A stretch of 64,000 bases of DNA from Asparagopsis taxiformis. Lineage: Eukaryota > Rhodophyta > Florideophyceae > Bonnemaisoniales > Bonnemaisoniaceae. Every line of letters starts with the position of its first letter. Positions within the stretch are counted from its first letter, which is position 1. The stretch covers positions 23,002 through 87,001 of the forward strand of contig JALQPE010000303.1 in assembly GCA_030407315.1 (NCBI GenBank), written 5' to 3'. The notes beneath the pieces are model-generated. The model saw only the letters and a list, made by a program, of their open reading frames with translations, was not told where the DNA came from and did not search any database. The position numbers were made by a program, and so were the translations under genes. Positions 30,641 through 41,600 of this stretch are shown one piece after another.

Positions 30641-30999
30641 ATATCGTCGATCACCCATCTCTCTCACTATCGCGTTCTCCCTACCATCCGAACGCCATGC
30701 ACCACCATCCGCACATACTTCAAGAACCCTCACGACCTAGATTACAAAAATCCGCTCCTTCCCAATTCCATCCCCGCTTTCCTCGACACCACCCCAGCCC
30801 ATTAAATCATCAAGACATCAAACACGAACATGGTCAGCAAAATCTGACACCACTTGAAACCCACTCTCACTTCTATCGTATGCCCGAAAATATACACATA
30901 CCAGAAACACCTCACAGCTTCATTCCCCATCTTCCTAGATCTCTTCTTCATTCTCCTTGAGTCCTGCCGTTCCTGCTTCACCACTCCTGCATCACATAC

Positions 31000-32045
31000 A
31001 AAACATCAACCCCAACAGTCAGATTCAAAAGCAACGATTACCACGACAGATATCCTAGAAACTCCCTTACTTACCTCTCATCCATCCTACACACAATACA
31101 AACCATGATGCAAAAACCTTGCAATGAATAATCAAAGTCAGCAGTCCGTATCTTCGCAAAACACATCCTGGCGCTCAATGAAACTTACCTTCTGTCATCA
31201 ACATTCCTGCATCACCCACACAACATCGGAATCAACCACAACAGTCAGACTCAAAACCAACCTTCCCTCGCAGCATACTTTCAGAACTCGCACACTTACC
31301 TTCGCTCCACACAATACACACCATGACTCAATAGGATTCCAATGAAAAATATCGCATCAACGGAAATAGTCAGACTCAAAACCAACCTTCCCTCGCTGCT
31401 TACTTTCAAAACTCGCACACTTACCTTACCCGTTCCATCCTGCACACAATAAAAACCATAAGTCACGTAATCGTGTAGCCAAGAAAAGTAGTCAGCATTC
31501 CGCATCTTCGCACAACCGGTCTGGGCGCCCAATGTGACTTACCTTCCGTCATCACTATTCCTCCATCACCTACGCAACATCGGAATCAATCGCAACAGTC
31601 AGATTGAAAACCAACGTTTCCCTCGCTACATACCCTGAGAACTCGCAAATGTACCTCTCATCCATCCTACACACAATACAAACCATGATCCAAAAACCTT
31701 GCAATGAATAATAATCATAGTCAACAGTCCATATCTTCGCAAAACACATCCTGGCACTCAATGAAACTTACCTTCCGTCATCAACATTCCTGCATTATCT
31801 ACACAACATCGGAATCAACCACAACAGTCAGACTCAAAACCAACCTTCCCTCGCACCATACTTTCAAAACTTCACGTACCTCTCTTCCATCCTCCGCTCA
31901 ATACACACCATGAGTCAACAGGCTTCCAATGAAAAATATCGCATCAACGGAAATAGTCAGACTCAAAACCCACGCTTCCCTCAATGCATACCCTCAAGAT
32001 TCGCGCACGTACCTTCGTCCATCCTCTACACTAAACAAAGCAAAG
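31000..32045. repeat. Satellite-like array, period about 290 bp
   Basis: Landmarks such as ACATCGGAATCAA, ACAGTCAGACTCAAAACCAACC and ACACAATACAAACCATGATxCAAAAACC recur. The pair at 31,090 and 31,671 is 581 bp apart, with an intermediate degenerate unit. About 3.5 units with indels. No coding potential is supported. Confidence 0.65.
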
Positions 32046-32637
32046 GCGTTCAAAGAATCTCAGTCGGTGATGAGGGCGGAGTGGAGCCAGCGGCGTCGAC
32101 CGGACAGCTTTCAGCGTCCGCTTAAGTCTTGCTGTGCATACTCGAAATCATCGCCGGCAGTGAGATTGAGTATGGCCCAAACCATGGTCTCTGATTCCCC
32201 GAACAATGAGATCCGGATCGAGAACAATGAATATAAACATATAATCATATATATGAGAATCCATTTGCTTTCCTTACATGATCCGTGGCATATCCGCTGT
32301 AAAGCACATTCAGATTCCACGAAGTTCGGAAATAAAAAAGTTTATTATTACAAATGAATTAATTGAAAATTCATCTTCCAGGGCGGTTGTTCGTCCTTCC
32401 ATGCACACGTTGCCAGCACGCAATGTGATGTAACAGTTGGAAATGATTGAACTCTCGGTTAAATTCCACCGTTGGGATGTCAGCTGGAGTGAGCACAAAA
32501 CTACTACCCACAAAACTACGAACGAGCACGTTACATTCCAAGTCTCGAAAGCACTACAAAAATAAAATTGGTCGCATCTGGACGGCACAGTCTCCCCTGT
32601 TCAGCTCGCAATCCTCCCTTTTGCGTCAAAACTCGAC
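32046..32637. other. 5' flank of the zinc-finger transposase gene
   Basis: Noncoding; AT-rich around 32,320-32,370. Presumably holds the promoter of the gene starting at 32,638. No defined element seen. Confidence 0.35.
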
Positions 32638-35034
32638 ATGGAATGCAAGTATGAAGGGTGCTTCTACTACTGCGTAGATGCTTATGCGCTCGCGCTGCAT
32701 GAGCGAACGTGTCGCTACCGTTTCAACCCCTCTCCCCAACATTTCAACAACGCTCGTGTCCCTGCCGTCACCCATGAGCCTGCTCGAAACGGCGACCATG
32801 ATTCCCCGCAACCCAGCTCCCCAGACCCAGAATCTGGTCGTGCTTCCTCCAGCGACTCACCCTGTGACGCTCCACTGCCACCAACCTCAACCCCCTCCCG
32901 CGCAGACCTCCTCGTGCAATCCCTCGCCGCCAGTCTCACAACCCTCGAGTACAAGGCCGGCGCTGGCCGCGTGAGCGAAGTCATCACCATCCTAAAAGAC
33001 CCCGCATTCTCCCTAGAAAAGTTCAACAGCGCCGTTCGCACCGTAGAAGAATGTCGCCACGTTACCGCTTCCATGGTCGAAACACATTTCCGCACCGAAG
33101 GTTACAAGAGCCACATCATTCCAGACAAAACTGGTAAGTACTCGGCACAGCTGTACCTCCGCGACCCAGTCGACATGCTCCGCAGGCAGTTAGCACTGGT
33201 TAACGACCAAAACACTCTCTTCCACCCCTCCCCACAGACCGCCCCAGACGGCACCGCAATATTTTCTCATCCCCTACACACAGAATTCGCGAAAACGCTG
33301 CACCAGGTTACTAGACAGCGCGTGCAGCTCTCGGAAGATCCACAGGTCGTATGGGCAGAGGAAACTGATCCCACACCTTCCTCCTTTGCCGGCCTCCTCC
33401 AAGTGTACTCCGACAAGAGCAGCACAAGCCTCAAGAGCTCCGCAATCGTCGCATACCCCATACACGTCACACTGCTCAACTTCTCCGCCCCCCTCCGTCG
33501 CCACTGCATCCGTACCGGCCTCACCATCGTCGGGTATCTTCCGTACATTGTTATCCCTTCGTCCAACTCCTTGTTCGGTGATGAAATGCCGACAACCTCT
33601 AGTTCTGCTAGTCGCGCTCGCAAAATTGATATTCTTCATAAAGCACTCGAAAAAGTGTTTTCGTCCCTATCCACCGCGTTCTCTTCCGGGTTCCCCTGCA
33701 CAGACTCCACTGCAACTGCCCGCCAATGCTTTCCCATCCTAGCCAATTATTGCTGCGACTTTCCAGAGGCCAAAGAGCTGTCATGCACTCGCAACAGCAC
33801 TACCACCACACATCCCTGCCACCGCTGCTACATCCCCGCCACTCAACTTGAATCCACCGCGCCACACCAGCCCCGCTCCCTCGATGATACACGCTCTGCG
33901 CGCCAAGAGAGCGCTCAGGAGCATACAACTGCTCCGCTCGAAGCTCTCTCCCTCCTCGAACAACACTCTGTCCTCGAATCGACCGCTCTTTTACCCACCA
34001 ACAGTCCCCTAGACCCCTACAACATTTTCTCCTTCGAGCCTCTGCACAATCTCCACCTCGGCATCTCAAAGCTCATCAAACAGTGCATTGTCCACCGCCT
34101 CAGCTCCCCAGACCTCACCACCACCACTGCCTCCCATTCCGGGACACCTCGCACCTTCAAGAAGGTGAAAAAATCCATCCTCGCCGGCTCAAACAGCATT
34201 CTGTCCGCTATCGAACGCGACTACTACATCACCGGTCTTCATGTCGACTTCTCCAAGGGTGAGAAGGGCACCAATTTGAACGGCCTCTTAACGGAGGACG
34301 GCATACGCGGCATGCTCGCAGCCAAAGACTATCACCATGTCGACATGGTGTTCCCTTTCATCGCAGCATTCATTGACACATGCTGTGACGAAGTAGAGAC
34401 AGCCCCCCTCACTTCCATCTGCACGCAATACTCTGAACTCGTCGCATGGGTCATGAAACGCGGTCGCATCAAGCACTGGACTGCCGCTGAACTCGAAAGC
34501 CTCCAGAACTCCATTTCCTATTTCAAACAATCAATGCTCTCCACCCTCGGCCCATTCCACACCACAGGTCTCAAAACTTTCAAGTTCCATCTTCTAGACC
34601 ATCTTCCCGGTGACTTGCAGAGATATGGCGCCCTGGAACACATTGATGCAGGCCCCTACGAACACTCGCATCTTCTGTTCAAACAGAGTTATAGGAAAAC
34701 CTCTCGAAGGCGCTCCACAGCCATGGAAGAGACTATTCGCCACATGGAATTCTCCTTGGCCACTCCAACTTGTCACACACCATCGAACACATTGGGAAAC
34801 CCACGCATGATATCGCCCACAGACGGTGCAGTACTCGTTCGCGACGGATTCACCGTTGCACTGCACGACTTTGCCTCCCTGCTGCCCGATGCGACCCTCC
34901 TCGTTGCAGATATCGACGGACAGCCCGATCCTGCCACTCTTTTGCCTCTGCACAACTCCTCGTTCCCGTCTGGCACCATAACGCTATTCCAGCAACTCGG
35001 TGACAGCTGCACAAGCGTTCCTCACCCTCGCTAG
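32638..35034 (+). CDS. CMC-related transposase with N-terminal zinc finger
   Basis: 798 residues. Residues 1-26 contain CKYEGC...HERTC, a C-x4-C...H-x3-C zinc finger. A Ser/Pro-rich linker (about 30-95) and a helical region follow. Near residues 365-400 is ANYCCDFPEAKELSCTRN then HPCHRC, matching the D-F-P...P-C-x-x-C signature of CACTA/CMC-type transposases. Near 460 is FSFEPLHNLHLGISKLIKQC, resembling their LHxxxLG block. FKFHLLDHLPGDL and EHSHLLFKQSYRKTSRR occur near 645-690. The ORF stops at 35,034, but a +1 frame continues at once (35,000-35,677), so the C-terminus has been frameshifted. This gene converges on the coiled-coil gene at 35,755-38,069. Confidence 0.75.
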   Translation: MECKYEGCFYYCVDAYALALHERTCRYRFNPSPQHFNNARVPAVTHEPARNGDHDSPQPSSPDPESGRASSSDSPCDAPLPPTSTPSRADLLVQSLAASLTTLEYKAGAGRVSEVITILKDPAFSLEKFNSAVRTVEECRHVTASMVETHFRTEGYKSHIIPDKTGKYSAQLYLRDPVDMLRRQLALVNDQNTLFHPSPQTAPDGTAIFSHPLHTEFAKTLHQVTRQRVQLSEDPQVVWAEETDPTPSSFAGLLQVYSDKSSTSLKSSAIVAYPIHVTLLNFSAPLRRHCIRTGLTIVGYLPYIVIPSSNSLFGDEMPTTSSSASRARKIDILHKALEKVFSSLSTAFSSGFPCTDSTATARQCFPILANYCCDFPEAKELSCTRNSTTTTHPCHRCYIPATQLESTAPHQPRSLDDTRSARQESAQEHTTAPLEALSLLEQHSVLESTALLPTNSPLDPYNIFSFEPLHNLHLGISKLIKQCIVHRLSSPDLTTTTASHSGTPRTFKKVKKSILAGSNSILSAIERDYYITGLHVDFSKGEKGTNLNGLLTEDGIRGMLAAKDYHHVDMVFPFIAAFIDTCCDEVETAPLTSICTQYSELVAWVMKRGRIKHWTAAELESLQNSISYFKQSMLSTLGPFHTTGLKTFKFHLLDHLPGDLQRYGALEHIDAGPYEHSHLLFKQSYRKTSRRRSTAMEETIRHMEFSLATPTCHTPSNTLGNPRMISPTDGAVLVRDGFTVALHDFASLLPDATLLVADIDGQPDPATLLPLHNSSFPSGTITLFQQLGDSCTSVPHPR

Positions 35035-35677
35035 ACTGCGCGCCACGGCAGAAGGCCCTCCAATACATGACATGGACATTTCCGTCACCGTGGTAAAGTC
35101 CGCCTACGTCATGGGAGGGTACGTCCCAGATGCCGACGACTTTGACCCGCACAGTGGCATGCTTCGCCCCACAAACGTGTCGAGGCACAAGCAGCAGCGC
35201 GTCTTTGCAACTTCATCATTCGGCCCCGCAAAGAGATCGCAGTACTCCTTTGTCGTCATCTCCGGAACTGCCGATGACTACAGAACCATATGGGTAGGGC
35301 GCGTCCTGGCACTGGTACGCCTGCAGTCTCCAAACCTGTTTCAACCTGTAGAACTCGCTTTCGTTCAGTATATGACCTGCTTTGCCCCAAAAACCGCTGT
35401 GGAAAAATCACTTGGGTGCATTTGTTTAAAGTGGTCCACATGGGACCCGGACAACGGATCCGTTGACAGCAATGACACTGCATCCCACAGTGCAGGTGGT
35501 CCTTGGTTTGACCTCATTCCTGCATCTACTATATCTGGCACCGTGCACATCGTACGAAGTAACTTTCCAGTCAAGCCATTTACGAAACAAATGCACTGGT
35601 CGGACCACCGTTTCTATCTCAACCGCTTCTACACCAACACTGATTACCAGTTCACAGATGATAATGAAGAAGAATAA
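35000..35677 (+). CDS. C-terminal continuation of the zinc-finger transposase (shifted frame)
   Basis: It starts TAAQAFLTLARLRATAEG in the frame one base from the preceding ORF, overlapping it by 35 bp. It ends with an aromatic-rich segment (MHWSDHRFYLNRFYTNTDYQ) and an acidic tail. It has no independent promoter or start context. A single-base indel near 35,000 would make both ORFs one protein of about 1,010 residues. It could also be a real frameshift mutation. Function follows the transposase; no motif of its own. Confidence 0.55.
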   Translation: MTAAQAFLTLARLRATAEGPPIHDMDISVTVVKSAYVMGGYVPDADDFDPHSGMLRPTNVSRHKQQRVFATSSFGPAKRSQYSFVVISGTADDYRTIWVGRVLALVRLQSPNLFQPVELAFVQYMTCFAPKTAVEKSLGCICLKWSTWDPDNGSVDSNDTASHSAGGPWFDLIPASTISGTVHIVRSNFPVKPFTKQMHWSDHRFYLNRFYTNTDYQFTDDNEEE

Positions 35678-35754
35678 ATCTAAATCGCAGCACTCTATTG
35701 ATAATGTACTACATGATAAGCCTTCTAGCCAACGTCACATTTACTGCACTAATT

Positions 35755-37260
35755 TCAACCATCCTCCATTACGCCAAAACCGTTATCAGCAGTGGCTGCA
35801 TGGCGCCGCTCCATGCCCCCATACTGTGGGGCATTGATTTCGACATTCAGGTTTGCACTCAGGTGTCCAGTATATGGGTAAACGACGAAAAGTTCTGCGC
35901 CAATTAGTCCTTGCGCAATCACACAATCCATTACAGCACCGAGGTTTGACGTAATATGCGATTGAATCCAATCCTCGGACACTAGAACAAGTGATGAGCA
36001 ACGGTTTACATCATCAACGACATGAACAATTCCAGACCCCTCTCCGCTTTGCCACACTTCACCAGCCTCTCTCGTCACAGTACGGCTTGCAAACACATGC
36101 CGTGACTGTGCACTAGTCCGCTGTTTGCTCTCGACAACGTCCGTTTCTTCCCTTGCTTGCGAGCCTTGGAGACAAGACATGCAGTACACCACCATACCAA
36201 CTAATTGCTGAAAAGCTACCCCCACATATTGACTGTACCGCCTTGTAAACTCCTTCTGCCGCGCACCTCCTTTCCCCTTCGGTTCATCCAAACACTCCAC
36301 AGTAGTCACTAGCCAAGCATCCAGGCGCGCCAGCGTTAGTATGCTCGTCTCTATGTCCATTACTTGTTCTGGTTGTATCGAATAACCCCTGAAGATGTCC
36401 AGCACATTCACAGCTACTCGGTTGTTAAACCATGCATCACCATTCACTTCCATTTCGAAGCTGTCAGGAACCATGCCTTTGCTGTATCGCAGCTCTGAGA
36501 ACGGTGCCGTTCGCCACCTCCCCATATCCAGATCACCGTTGCTTTCCCGTTTCAAAAGCTTCTCAGACGCTTCGCGCTTTTGATCCTCTCGCTCGTCCAT
36601 CTCAGCTCGCGTCGTCAGCATCGTGCATCTAGACATTAATTTCGTGTACCCCAGCGAACCGAACAATCTGTCCCTCGCATTACGCTTCCGTGCACTCATC
36701 ACGTCGGACAGTTTCTGCGTCACCTTCACCTTCAATTCCTTGCTCCCCGCCACAGCCTCTTGACAGCACACACGCTGCTCCTCATCGGAAAACACATCAC
36801 ACCACGGACTTTGACGCAGTACGTGTCGCACCAAGTCATTCAGCAGATCACTCTCGTCCCTGTACGAAGGTGTATACCACTGCAGATTCTTGATGATATA
36901 GCCCGGAGGGGTAGCAATATATCCTACACCGTTTTCGCTCCAAAGTGTCCCTTCTACCGGCTCTACCTCGATGGTACGTCCAGTCCAACGTCTCTGCGTT
37001 TGTTCCGCTATAGGGTCCAGCTCCATAGTCTCGTTCTTGCACCACTTTGTCAGGTTTTCCTCAACCGCCCTAAGAACTCCAAGGTATTTCACAGGAATGG
37101 CTTTCTGTATTTTCGACTTACCGCCACCGTGATCACTGATTCTACCTGTTCTCGCAATTGCAGTAAGGCTGGCATTTTCCGCCTGCAGAGTCTTCACCTT
37201 AGCCTCCAACGCAACTATCTCCGTGGTGAGCGCCTTGTTTGCTATGTCCTGGCTAAACAC
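35755..37260 (-). CDS. Second half of the coiled-coil gene (unrecognised family)
   Basis: 501 residues. Opens FSQDIANKALTTEIVALEAKVKTLQAEN, continuing the coiled coil that ends the upstream ORF. The middle is Arg/Lys-rich (MSARKRNARDRLFGSLGYTK, about 165-185), a plausible DNA-binding helix region. The C-terminal half is globular and of unknown fold. It ends 78 bp from the convergent transposase ORF. In CACTA-like elements a second protein binds subterminal repeats, and this gene could be such a partner. That is inference from position and basic/coiled-coil character only. The nominal GTG start is an artefact of the frame change. Confidence 0.55.
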   Translation of the reverse strand: MFSQDIANKALTTEIVALEAKVKTLQAENASLTAIARTGRISDHGGGKSKIQKAIPVKYLGVLRAVEENLTKWCKNETMELDPIAEQTQRRWTGRTIEVEPVEGTLWSENGVGYIATPPGYIIKNLQWYTPSYRDESDLLNDLVRHVLRQSPWCDVFSDEEQRVCCQEAVAGSKELKVKVTQKLSDVMSARKRNARDRLFGSLGYTKLMSRCTMLTTRAEMDEREDQKREASEKLLKRESNGDLDMGRWRTAPFSELRYSKGMVPDSFEMEVNGDAWFNNRVAVNVLDIFRGYSIQPEQVMDIETSILTLARLDAWLVTTVECLDEPKGKGGARQKEFTRRYSQYVGVAFQQLVGMVVYCMSCLQGSQAREETDVVESKQRTSAQSRHVFASRTVTREAGEVWQSGEGSGIVHVVDDVNRCSSLVLVSEDWIQSHITSNLGAVMDCVIAQGLIGAELFVVYPYTGHLSANLNVEINAPQYGGMERRHAATADNGFGVMEDG

Positions 37261-38069
37261 TTTTTTTCCAGCTCCGCGATCTTCTTCTTCTGCGCATTGA
37301 TGCGACTCGCCATTAAATCGATGGATTCCGGCGGATGCAACCTCTCTGCCCTCACCGTCCCCCCATCTCGCACGCTATCGGGATTATGATGTCCTCCATC
37401 GGCAATAGCCTGACGTCGCGGGGGCGTTACGCGCATATTTGGCACCAATGACAGTCTGTTGTGACGAGGCCCGCACTCCGGCTGCTCTCTCCCCTCAGTA
37501 CCACCTGACCGCCGATGATAGTTGGCATCCTGTGAACGTTGCTCAGAAACAACATCCCTTGCCGCTATCCTCGGGTCCCTGACTGCATTACCTGCTGGGG
37601 CTGATGTACTCGGCATAGTTGGCGCAGTGGGGGTCACAGCCTCCAGTGTCTCGGGAACCCCCGGCTGGGACTCCGTCTGCAGCACCTCCGCATCTGCCAA
37701 CCCGGGAGGAACTACCTTTGCCATAGCACTCTGCCGCAATTCCAACATGTTTTGAGCCACTATCATGTCATCATCATGATGTTCACTGTCCCTGCGAGCA
37801 CGCTTGCCTCGGTCAAGCCCCATCTCTCTCCGCGCCGTTCCTCCTTCCTCACTTTCTCGCTGCGGATCCCCAGTTCTGCGCCGGTCCGTCTTGCGACTAC
37901 CGGACCGCGGTTCAATGCTGCCGGTAGGCCCAGACCGCTTCTTCGCACGGGATTGTCGGGCACTCGATACAGCAGCTGCTGACCGGGTTTTCTGGAGGCC
38001 CGGAGGCTTTGGAGCTTTCTTCGCAATACGCGGTGGCATAATGAAGCTTTCCCCGAAGCGATGGTACAA
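37242..38069 (-). CDS. First half of the coiled-coil gene: basic N-terminal region
   Basis: 275 residues. The likely start is MPPRIAKKAPKPPG (about 38,039), or an upstream ATG at 38,069. It is very basic (RQSRAKKRSG, RKTDRRRTGD, DRGKRARRDS) with several nuclear-localisation-like clusters and a Pro/Thr-rich middle. It ends in the start of a coiled coil, SRINAQKKKIAELEKK, then leaves frame at a run of seven A. The coiled coil resumes in the -1 frame, so the two ORFs are almost certainly one protein of about 770 residues. Confidence 0.6.
   Translation of the reverse strand: MYHRFGESFIMPPRIAKKAPKPPGLQKTRSAAAVSSARQSRAKKRSGPTGSIEPRSGSRKTDRRRTGDPQRESEEGGTARREMGLDRGKRARRDSEHHDDDMIVAQNMLELRQSAMAKVVPPGLADAEVLQTESQPGVPETLEAVTPTAPTMPSTSAPAGNAVRDPRIAARDVVSEQRSQDANYHRRSGGTEGREQPECGPRHNRLSLVPNMRVTPPRRQAIADGGHHNPDSVRDGGTVRAERLHPPESIDLMASRINAQKKKIAELEKKCLART
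37260..37266 (-). promoter_or_regulatory. A_AAA_AAG slippery heptamer (possible -1 frameshift site)
   Basis: On the minus strand the codons read GAA AAA AAG. This places A AAA AAG exactly in the phase of the canonical -1 frameshift heptamer X XXY YYZ, and the -1 frame is the one that stays open for 501 codons. A missing A in the run would give the same picture, so it is not proof. Confidence 0.45.
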
Positions 38070-38217
38070 TCGGATTGCACGAGATACAAAAAAGATTGCT
38101 GTATAGTGTCGGTACCCACAACGGTCTGCGATGAACGTTCAGGTCAAGTACCGGAGAATACGCCAACAGTCCAGATTGTATACGGTTGGCAGTCATGAAC
38201 AGTATTTAATGAGGTAC

Positions 38218-38468
38218 AATTACAGCTGTCGAGCTAGGCCGCGAGCACCCCTATGTCCGGAAGACGTCCTGATTTGAATTAAAATTTGGGCTATTCTCAA
38301 AAACATGCACATGTGAACATGTTTTTGAGATGGGGGTGTGCCGTACGGCACAATCGACCGCCCAAATCGATGTTTTTTGCAATATTTTTTCTGCCCTGAA
38401 TTGTAGAATTTCTGGGCTGGACAGCAATGCAACTGAGCTGGACATCCACCGGGCGTCCATTTCAACTT
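38218..38468 (+). repeat. Terminal palindrome-rich repeat, left end of copy 1
   Basis: After ACAGCTGTCGAGCTAG and CCTGATTTGAATT come an imperfect hairpin (CTCAAAAACATG ... CATGTTTTTGAG around CACATGTG), the perfect 16-bp palindrome TGTGCCGTACGGCACA, and an AGAATTTCTGGGCTGG segment. Related units are at 42,241, 43,556, 54,290 (partial), 54,611, 59,290 and 60,636. Confidence 0.85.
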
Positions 38469-38692
38469 GGTCTTGTATTTTGCATCTGCACGCATAGCAG
38501 CAACCAAGCAGTCAGGTTCACTGCTCGGACGAAGTGCACCTGGAGTGTGAACGATTGGTTTTTGACAGGCGAGTACTGCCGAATAGGTTTCAACCTGGAC
38601 TAATGGTGGCTGGACATGCTGCAATATATGATATACTTCAACTCTGGAACGTAGCTTTATTTGTAATCGAAATGAAAACATCTTTCGTGACC

Positions 38693-41600
38693 CTAATTCC
38701 ATGCTCTAAACGCTGTCCCATAATGAACGTAGAGCTCCTGCCCTGGACGGATATCGCGGATTGCACGTACTACGATGATCTTCGGATTTTCTAGGTCCTT
38801 CGCCTTGAGCTTCTTCCCCGTCGAACCGCTGCTGTAGTTCTCGACAAACTCGACGTTGGCCATCCGCCTGGTGTCTTCCGCCGGAGTGTCCTCACCTCGC
38901 AAATACCGCGGGTCGTTGATGAACTGCGCCGAACAGAACGGAGCCGGAACAATCCAAATTGGATGCTCGATGTTTTCGTCGTCCTCCGCTGTTGCATACA
39001 GCTTGATGGCATACATCAAGAATGTTTCCTTCGTTATCGCCATGTGACCCTCTCCGTACGCGAACCTCATCGACTCCTTGCTCATATCAGAGTACACAAC
39101 AGTTCCGTAGTATGCACATACTTCGTCGCCAACATTAAATGTCTGTTCAGCGAAGAGCCCTCTTCCTGCATTTGGATGCTTAATCAGCGATGGTCGAACG
39201 CTCAATTTTTTCGCAACACAATCGTGTGCCCGCATCACGCGAGGGTTTTCAGTTTGCAACCAGCGGCGCAGGGAAGGTGGCCAATAATGTACCGGTTTTT
39301 CCATGTGCTCGTGCGACGCAATCGACTCTGGGCACAGCTGCCAGAGGTACTGCCGAATATATTTCGGGAACCTCTGGTACAGGGGAAGGCCAGGTGGGGG
39401 TTCGATGATCCTGCGTTCCCTCTGTGTACGCATCGTGACAGAGGGGGACGCCAAGAACTTCTCAGCACTCTGTTTCGCTTCTGTCATGACCCTCATGTCA
39501 GTGTTGTTTGAAAGAATTACACGTGACATGAGAGCACACAGCTTTGGAAGCGATCGTGCCACACACAATTTGTCCATGTCACTGCCGACGAAAACACGGT
39601 GCTCAGGCAAGCTCATAGCTGCTTTTCCCGTTGCGAAAGTGCCAGAGAATGGATCGACAACAATATCACCAGGCTGTGAATGCTGGCTGATCAACTCCAT
39701 CATGAGAGCGACGCTCTTCTGCTCTGCACGAACTCTGACCGTAGCACCGGTTGTGCTCCTTGTTCGCCACACCATCTCATTCGAATCGATGGCGGGCATA
39801 TTGATGGTGACGTTGCACCACGCCGGGTACGTGCCGTCCATGTATCCGTGGTTCCTATAGGCCACCATCTCGCTTCCGGTCTTGAACGGAACACCTCGCT
39901 TCCAGAAGTGGATAGCGACCTCTGCCATGTTCATGCGTTGGTACCTCTTCCGCCCCGGCATTTGATAGAGGTGCCCAGGTAGTCGGACAAACAACAGAGG
40001 TACCTCGTCAACGAAGAAAACTGAATTCCGAACGACGTCCTCCTCCTCCTCGTCCTCCTCCTCATCCGCACTTTCTTCGCCACTGTGCTGCGATGCTTCG
40101 GAGTCCGAATTCATGGACGTAACCTCTTCTTCATCCGACCCGTCATCACTGGCAGCAGCATCGGTTGGGCCTTCTGACTGCGGTCCTTTGTACGTTTCCA
40201 AGTAATGGAACCATTCGTAGAACTGCAAAACGGAGCAGAACACGATGCCGTGGCCACCGGGGCGCAACAGCTCGTCAAACACTTCGATGCTAGCCTGCAT
40301 ATCTTCTGCAGTTAGCCTGTCGTACGAAGAGTTGGAATCGTTCCTCTTACGACGAACATTGTAGGGCGGATCAGTCAGAATGAGCTGAACGTTGCCCGTG
40401 ATGGGCACGTGTTCTCGGCTCTCGTCGGCACTGACCAAATCTTCGAAAGGGACGTCGTACACCCGGCAATACTGACTCATTTTCGAAAGAAAGTCCTTTG
40501 CGAGAGCCTGCCCTTCACTTTCCTGCTCTTCTGTCGCATGGGGTGACGGTGACGGGGGAGACGGCCCTTGGGCAGTAAGACTGGTCCTCCCAGGTCCAAG
40601 TTGAAGCCTGGTTGTGTGTCTTGTCGACGGAACCAAACCTCTCCCTCCTGTGTTGCGACGAGTGGGAGTGTCATCAACCGGCTTGGGGACCTTTTCTGCG
40701 TCCGCGGCTTGTGGTGCCGGGCGGAGGACAGCCATAACGTCTTCGTCGAGGGTGTCAAAGTACGCTGGCAGCTTGTCCGGATTTCCGCTTGACAAGTATA
40801 TTTCCAGCGCCCCCCAGCGGTCGGACTCCGGCCAGGTGTACAGGTCCGGGTTGACGATAAGAAACTGCAACCGGTCGAAGAACTTCCTCACAAGGTCCCT
40901 AAATGCACTGTGCTGCGCACTGGTTCTTGTCTCTACTTTTCCACCATATCCATCAGGATGAGATAGGGGAGCTTTGTCGTGGTAGAGATCTAGCTTCTGC
41001 TCCATCGGTGCGAATAGACCTTCATCGAGCACGTCAAACCAATGCTCACTGCTGTCGAAAATGATGTACGGCGCCATCAACTCTTCGAAGCTGGAAAACT
41101 TTGCGGCGAAGGCCACATCGGTCCAAGCATGGTATAAAACTTGAACCACGTAACAAGCTCGATTAGTGCTTTTCCGATGGGCTGGGACGCGTGCGGCTTC
41201 GTTCCCCTCTTCGGCCGCGTCGCCTATTCGGCGACGCGGCAGGTTCTTGTTGTGATTTCGGATGATAGACAACGCTTGGAAATACATCAATACCTCGAAC
41301 GTTTCCGGTGGAGCAAGAACGAAGGCGCTTGGTTCCCCGCGCTGCGGCGCCTGTAGTGGCGAAGGAAGCATGTTACATCCAATAAGGAAGGTCTGCGGCA
41401 CGATCCCAGAAAGGATGCAGTGCTCAACCCATTGCCCGATACGCTCATCCTGTCTTGAAAACTCGGCAATCGGTAATGCCAGACGAACAATCTGCTTGGC
41501 TCGCTCAACGTTCATCTCTGCCATGACGATTTCGGCAACATCCGCCTCGACTCCAGCATTCTTCGAACGACCGCTGAAGGCCATGCTGAGTCGACCTTGC

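Noticed and set aside
30545..30733. ORF with repeated FWLDTY
   Set aside because: Translation of the 24-bp tandem repeat.
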